Source: a virus. From it: a stretch of 26,712 nt of DNA. The translations under genes and the position numbers were made by a program. Below, in pieces: positions 23,240 to 26,712 of the stretch. The notes under the pieces were generated by a model that saw only the letters and a list, made by a program, of their open reading frames with translations, had not been told where the DNA came from and made no database searches. The first letter of the stretch is position 1. The number at the start of each line of letters is the position of its first letter. The stretch covers positions 1 through 26,712 of the IMG/VR virus record IMGVR_UViG_3300035689_000072. One strand, 5' to 3'.

Positions 23240-24484
23240 ATGACTAAACCTAAAATTACTGAGACAGATATCAGCAAACTAACTCCCGATCCGAATAATG
23301 CACGGAAAAGAACGCCGTTATCAGCTAAGGTGATTTCCAAATCCTTAGAACAGTTTGGGGCTTGCCGTTCCATTGTTATTGATGAAAATGATGTTGTCCG
23401 GGCGAGGAATGGAACCTTTGAGGAAGCGGGTCAATTAGGGATTGAGAAGGTTTTGGTTGTAGAAGCCGATGGTAATACGATTGTTGCTGTTAAGCGTAAG
23501 GGGTTATCAGAGTCGGATTGGAAACAATATGCGATCGCTGATAATACCGCCTCGGATTTCTCAACATGGGATTTTGATCTTTTAAATGATTTAGTTCAGG
23601 AAGTTGATCTGAGTGAGTTTTTCCCTGATTATAAATTAAATGAATTATTGGAACAGTTGGGCAAGGGTGAAGGGTTTGACTCGACTGAACAGCAAGAGGA
23701 AGAAAACGAGGAAGAAATTGCCGAACTTCTGGACAAGGTAGATGAAATTGAATCTAGGGTTAAGTTGGGTGAAATTTGGGCGCTGGGTCGCCACCGAATA
23801 AGCTGCGGTGATTCTACTATTGAAGGGAATGTTAGGGCTTTGTTGGGGGATAAGTTTGGGGATGTGGGGATGGTTTGGAGTGATGTTCCCTATGGAATGA
23901 ATCTGGTTAAAAAAGAAATGGTTGGCGCAATATTTGAGGGTAGTTTAGCGAAAAAGGGAAGTTATAAACCCGTTATTGGGGATGACACCGGAGACACCGC
24001 ACTCAGAGGTTTTTCCCTTTGTAGCAAACTAACTGGAAAGCATTTTTGGTGGGGTGCGAATTGGTATTCTGATATTCTTCCATCGTCTAGTTGTTGGGTT
24101 ATTTGGGATAAGCGGTGCGATACGGGAATAGAAAATACTTTTGCTGACTGTGAGATGTGTTGGACTAATATGTCTGGGGTGACTAGAATTTATCGTCAAC
24201 TATGGAATGGCATGATAAGAGAAGGTGAACACGAAAAACGAGTACACCCAACACAAAAACCCGTCGCGCTATGTGAATGGGTATTTGAAAAATATGGTCA
24301 ACCCGATGATTTAATATTTGATCCATTTCTCGGTTCAGGTATATCAATAATCGCAGCGCAAAAAATGGAAGGTGATCGCACAGTTTACGGATTTGAGTTA
24401 TCGCCACAATACTGCACTGTAATTTTAGATCGGTTCAAAGCATTCTCTGGTATAGAACCAAAACTTATCGGTCGGCTTGATTGA
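23240..24484 (+). CDS. ParB-like domain fused to beta-class DNA N6-adenine/N4-cytosine methyltransferase
   Basis: Residues 1-140 are a ParB-like domain paralogous to the gene at 21699. An acidic spacer (145-170) follows, then a methyltransferase (~175-405) with motifs in beta-class order: catalytic motif IV (SDVPYG, 214-219), then HPTQKPV (336-342) and the AdoMet loop FDPFLGSG (360-367), and an ELSPQY element (386-391). ParB-methyltransferase fusions are common in phages and protect or mark phage DNA. Two oddities: motif IV reads Asp-Val-Pro-Tyr rather than the usual DPPY, and the ParB box has Arg56 where the paralogue has Gly (RARNGT against RAGNGT). Both could lower activity. No cognate restriction enzyme is seen, so it looks like an orphan enzyme. 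Confidence 0.9.
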   Translation: MTKPKITETDISKLTPDPNNARKRTPLSAKVISKSLEQFGACRSIVIDENDVVRARNGTFEEAGQLGIEKVLVVEADGNTIVAVKRKGLSESDWKQYAIADNTASDFSTWDFDLLNDLVQEVDLSEFFPDYKLNELLEQLGKGEGFDSTEQQEEENEEEIAELLDKVDEIESRVKLGEIWALGRHRISCGDSTIEGNVRALLGDKFGDVGMVWSDVPYGMNLVKKEMVGAIFEGSLAKKGSYKPVIGDDTGDTALRGFSLCSKLTGKHFWWGANWYSDILPSSSCWVIWDKRCDTGIENTFADCEMCWTNMSGVTRIYRQLWNGMIREGEHEKRVHPTQKPVALCEWVFEKYGQPDDLIFDPFLGSGISIIAAQKMEGDRTVYGFELSPQYCTVILDRFKAFSGIEPKLIGRLD

Positions 24485-24492
24485 CAAGATAA

Positions 24493-24522
24493 ACCCTTTT
24501 ATCATCTTGCGGATAAAGGGGT
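24493..24522 (+). terminator. Terminator-like hairpin after the methyltransferase gene
   Basis: ACCCTTTTATC pairs with GATAAAGGGGT (one G-T pair) around an 8-base loop, immediately 3' of the gene. The T-tail is short. Confidence 0.65.
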
Positions 24523-24569
24523 GTTGAGTATTTGATTAACTGAATATATAGATGGGTTGCTTTGGCTAT

Positions 24570-24583
24570 GCGATCATGATCGC
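24570..24583. repeat. 14-bp perfect palindrome nested in a larger inverted repeat
   Basis: GCGATCATGATCGC is a perfect palindrome. It is flanked by TTTGGCT on the left and AGCCAA on the right. It lies in the gap between convergent genes and may be a protein-binding site, a recombination site or part of a cruciform. Confidence 0.7.
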
Positions 24584-24618
24584 CTACTTAAAGCCAACGG
24601 GAGTCTTAATGGTTAATA

Positions 24619-24648
24619 GCACCCTCTGGCATTCAATCCAGAGGGTGC
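24619..24648. terminator. Strong hairpin terminator for the KilA-N gene
   Basis: GCACCCTCTGG pairs perfectly with CCAGAGGGTGC around an 8-base loop, between the convergent methyltransferase and KilA-N genes and close to the stop of the latter. T-tails are short on both strands. Confidence 0.7.
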
Positions 24649-24657
24649 GATCGCTAT

Positions 24658-25161
24658 CTACTCCCCTGAGTCAAGAGTCCAAGTAGAATAAGTGTCCACA
24701 TCATAGAAGCGGTCATCAATTAGAATCTGATTATCAAGATCGCCATAGTTTTCTCCCCTGATTTCCAGCATCCGAGCAAACGGGTCGGTGTCTAAGGAAG
24801 TTTTACCGTCTCTTAGTAGAACGAGACTATGAGCATCGAGCCAGTTGGCAAAATCAGAATTAATCCATCGGGCAACTTTGACTGCGAGTAACGGATGACC
24901 CCATGTTCCACCTTTCTTCCCTTCTTTTGTTTTAAGGATTGCACCGTAAGGGTTTGAGCTAACTCCCTCACATCTGAGGTAGTTAAGATTGGGGGAGTTT
25001 ACGAGGCTTTCTAGTTCAGCTTTTGAGCTTTTCAACCGCATCCAGTTGTCGAGCCTCACATCATAGGCTTTGCACATCTCGGTCAGGTTTATCCATCCGT
25101 CAGATTCCCGAACTTGAATCTTGACCCCGTTGTAGTCGAACGGAATGATGTTATAATTCAT
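24658..25161 (-). CDS. KilA-N domain DNA-binding protein
   Basis: 167 residues. Residues ~10-112 match the KilA-N domain: a beta-hairpin (YNGVKIQVRESDGWINLTEM), a helix with WMRLKSSK, then the signature TWGHPLLAVKVARWINSDF and WLDAH. KilA-N domains are common in bacterial and eukaryotic DNA viruses and bind nucleic acids, usually as regulators or host-takeover proteins. The remaining ~55 residues are acidic with no motif. The start follows from the conserved beginning of the domain; the upstream ribosome site (TTAAGAAA) is weak. Confidence 0.9.
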   Translation of the reverse strand: MNYNIIPFDYNGVKIQVRESDGWINLTEMCKAYDVRLDNWMRLKSSKAELESLVNSPNLNYLRCEGVSSNPYGAILKTKEGKKGGTWGHPLLAVKVARWINSDFANWLDAHSLVLLRDGKTSLDTDPFARMLEIRGENYGDLDNQILIDDRFYDVDTYSTWTLDSGE

Positions 25162-25181
25162 ATAATTTCTTAAATTTGAAT

Positions 25182-25212
25182 AGTCCCCAGATGAGAGAAC
25201 ATCTTGGGGACT
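25182..25212. terminator. Hairpin in the leader of the KilA-N gene
   Basis: AGTCCCCAGATG pairs with CATCTTGGGGACT, with one bulged base, around a six-base loop, 21 bases upstream of the KilA-N start. It could end transcription coming from the right or act as an attenuator for KilA-N. Confidence 0.6.
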
Positions 25213-25358
25213 AATTAATTATAACATTTAAAATAATCTGAATATTAAAAAGCCTAGGATTAAACCCCTATTGAGCTTGCCTTTTAAACTTGGGGAGCTC
25301 ATTTCTAAACTTTGTTAATGGGATAGTTTGCATTAATTCACTATTTAAACTTATCAAT

Positions 25359-25380
25359 CCCCGCCCGTTTTACGGCGGGG
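25359..25380. terminator. GC-rich hairpin after the zinc ribbon gene
   Basis: CCCCGCC pairs with GGCGGGG around CGTTTTAC, 11 bases past the stop of the gene at 25392. Its GC content stands out from the surrounding AT-rich DNA. It has no T-run on the minus strand. It might be a terminator or the foot of a small mobile-element end. Confidence 0.55.
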
Positions 25381-25391
25381 CGGATGTCAAA

Positions 25392-25658
25392 TTACTTTAT
25401 CTGCATTATTGACACAGATCCCTTGTCTTTTAATGTCTCCACCAATAATCCCGTTAACTTGAGCTTTTTCTTTTTCCGGTGTCGGGCTGTTTGTTCGGCA
25501 GTGGTCAAGACGTGATCTTCAAATATCCGAGGTCTTCCCCCTAGCTGTGGATTCTCGGTAAAACTAAACCCACAGTCTCGGCATCTCCATTTTTGTCTAT
25601 TCCCAGAAGCCATCCCATTCTTTTTGAGAGGGATCTGGCATTTTAGGCAGTTATTCAT
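25392..25658 (-). CDS. Small zinc ribbon protein
   Basis: 88 residues. Cys4-x2-Cys7 and Cys26-x2-Cys29 (CLKC, CRDC) form a zinc ribbon like the N-terminus of IS1-type InsA and many phage DNA-binding proteins. GGRPRIFEDH and LTTAEQTARHRKKKK form a basic segment often seen after such ribbons in phage proteins. It probably binds nucleic acid; the exact role is unknown. It overlaps the gene at 25655 by 4 bp, so translation is coupled. It ends at a GC-rich hairpin. Confidence 0.8.
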   Translation of the reverse strand: MNNCLKCQIPLKKNGMASGNRQKWRCRDCGFSFTENPQLGGRPRIFEDHVLTTAEQTARHRKKKKLKLTGLLVETLKDKGSVSIMQIK

Positions 25659-25864
25659 TCGAGGAGAATAGCTGCGGGATAGATGGTTACGCTACTACCT
25701 TTAGTTTGGTAGAAATTAATCTGTTGATCGGCTTTTAATTGATCCATAGACTCCCAAAATTCTAACGGGGTAAGCTGTAACTCGGACTGCACCGATCTAG
25801 GGTTTATGGTTAACAGCCTTTTCCCCATGATTCGGGCTTTGAGAAAGGCTTTTAACTTTTCCAT
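25655..25864 (-). CDS. Small protein with a possible winged-helix pattern
   Basis: 69 residues. SVQSELQLTPLEFWESMDQLKAD followed by the strand-like QQINFYQTKGSSVTIYP could form a small winged helix. It is a weak match with no diagnostic residue. It is coupled to both neighbours: its ATG follows the previous stop with no gap, and its end overlaps the zinc ribbon gene by 4 bp. Confidence 0.7.
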   Translation of the reverse strand: MEKLKAFLKARIMGKRLLTINPRSVQSELQLTPLEFWESMDQLKADQQINFYQTKGSSVTIYPAAILLE

Positions 25865-26062
25865 TTATGCTTCACGTCTCCCATTGCCACGCTTCGGACT
25901 CGTTTCTGTTTTAGGGGTTTCGCCATTTGCCACCAATTCAAGAGCCTGAACCTTCTTCCCTTGAAAAGAGAAGTGATGGGCGAGATTTATGGCATTAATC
26001 CAGAGGGTCAAGACCGAAATGGCTATAATAAACGCGATCAGGTAGGTGTTATTGTTTTTCAT
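25865..26062 (-). CDS. Small single-span membrane protein
   Basis: 65 residues. Residues ~7-27 (YLIAFIIAISVLTLWINAINL) are one hydrophobic transmembrane helix preceded by a polar Lys/Asn start. The rest is a basic cytosolic or periplasmic tail. Size and layout would suit a spanin, a holin-like or a superinfection-related protein, but nothing allows a choice. First gene of a three-gene leftward operon with the genes at 25655 and 25392. Confidence 0.7.
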   Translation of the reverse strand: MKNNNTYLIAFIIAISVLTLWINAINLAHHFSFQGKKVQALELVANGETPKTETSPKRGNGRREA

Positions 26063-26245
26063 TGAAAGACATAACGAGATTTTATTTAACCCATTGATTT
26101 TACCACAATACCAACCAAAGTCATGCCTTAAATTGGTTTGCGATTGCGATCGCCGTTAGTCAATCATCAAACAAGTCGGGAGTGGTAGGGTGATTTTTCT
26201 TGTGGCGATCGCACCGGAATCTGGCTTGGTTGTCCCTATAGATTG

Positions 26246-26497
26246 TTATGAATAACCTGCTCGAATGTGCCGAGGATCGTTTGGTGGGATTTCTTCAACT
26301 TTAATATCCTTAATCCCAATAGAATAGAGCGTTACTCCCTTGGAGTTTAGAGAATTCTCGGCGGTTTTTCTGTGATTGTATTTTTTTGCATCTATAGACT
26401 CCGAACTCCATGCGTTCGGGCGGGGTCGGGCTGTCTTATAGACAGGGACTCCATCTTGCAATAGTCCCATGATCACAAAGTATGATTCTTGATTCAT
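26246..26497 (-). CDS. Small hypothetical protein
   Basis: 83 residues. It has a hydrophobic beta-like start (SYFVIMGLLQDGVPVYKT), a basic middle and a strand-rich end (VTLYSIGIKDIKVEEIPP). No family is recognised. AAAAGGAGCC upstream is a good ribosome site and a clear sigma70-like promoter precedes it, which supports this frame over the overlapping GTG-started frame at 26436-26621. Confidence 0.75.
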   Translation of the reverse strand: MNQESYFVIMGLLQDGVPVYKTARPRPNAWSSESIDAKKYNHRKTAENSLNSKGVTLYSIGIKDIKVEEIPPNDPRHIRAGYS

Positions 26498-26541
26498 TGT
26501 TGTTTGGCTCCTTTTTTTGCTCTTTGTTCTCTACTTTCCTA

Positions 26542-26570
26542 ACTGTAACCGATTCCCTAGGAAATGTCAA
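26542..26570 (-). promoter_or_regulatory. Sigma70-like promoter for the 83-residue gene
   Basis: On the minus strand TTGACA (26570-26565) and TACAGT (26547-26542) are separated by 17 bases. The -35 is perfect and the -10 matches four of six. The spacer contains the palindrome TTCCTAGGGAA. Transcription would begin about 40 bp before the gene's start at 26497. The remaining bases to the right edge hold no supported gene. Confidence 0.7.
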
Positions 26571-26712
26571 GGGGTTTTTAAAACTTTTTTTTTCGGGAGT
26601 TGGGTGTGCTACTAATTGCACCCATTTTGCAACCTTATCTCCTTCCGTTTTTCGGGAATTGTTAAATGGGTTTTATAGGATGTCTCCCGCTATTTTCGCG
26701 TCAGCACAGGGG

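Noticed and set aside
26436-26621. Minus-strand frame starting with GTG at 26621
   Set aside because: It runs through the predicted promoter and ribosome site of the 83-residue gene and overlaps it in another frame; composition is unconvincing.

Overview
The window looks like part of a cyanobacterial tailed phage or prophage. Moderately AT-rich DNA carries at least 12 copies of GCGATCGC, the HIP1 palindrome typical of cyanobacterial genomes (about 0.4 would be expected by chance). A 1681-residue tape-measure protein marks it as phage-derived. The host genus cannot be fixed from sequence alone. No terminase large subunit, portal, major capsid, integrase, tRNA, rRNA or CRISPR array is present, so this is one slice of a larger element.

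Left region (1-10.7 kb, plus strand): a run of closely spaced, related genes. Four encode the same ~95-residue N-terminal module, and six encode a four-cysteine signature (C-x7-C-x3-C-x6-C, core YNCG). After a charged linker comes a variable C-terminal domain: an ADP-ribosyltransferase (three copies in two proteins), a GNAT-like acetyltransferase (two proteins) or an HExxH zinc metallopeptidase (three proteins). The truncated first gene may be the tail of another member. Shared linkers and duplicated DNA point to domain shuffling. My main hypothesis is that this is a polymorphic, probably virion-associated effector cassette, analogous to the packaged Alt ADP-ribosyltransferase of T4. That role is inference.

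Middle (10.8-16.6 kb, plus): a 174-residue protein where tail-assembly chaperones usually lie, a terminator, a 14-bp triple repeat, then the tape-measure gene and a strong terminator. No distal tail genes follow.

Right-centre (16.7-20.9 kb): a leftward block of small, mostly unrecognised genes punctuated by hairpins, and a rightward ribbon-helix-helix regulator gene. Three intergenic regions carry clusters of GTTTTAC/GTAAAAC and GTCTTAC/GTAAGAC heptamers, which look like operators of a shared regulon.

Right (20.9-26.7 kb): a leftward HTH protein, then rightward a ParB-like protein, a putative TET/JBP-type 2-oxoglutarate/Fe(II) dioxygenase, and a second ParB-like domain fused to a beta-class DNA methyltransferase. 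This is a plausible DNA-modification island. Beyond it lie leftward genes for a KilA-N protein, a zinc ribbon protein, a small unknown, a one-span membrane protein and a last small unknown with a good sigma70-like promoter.
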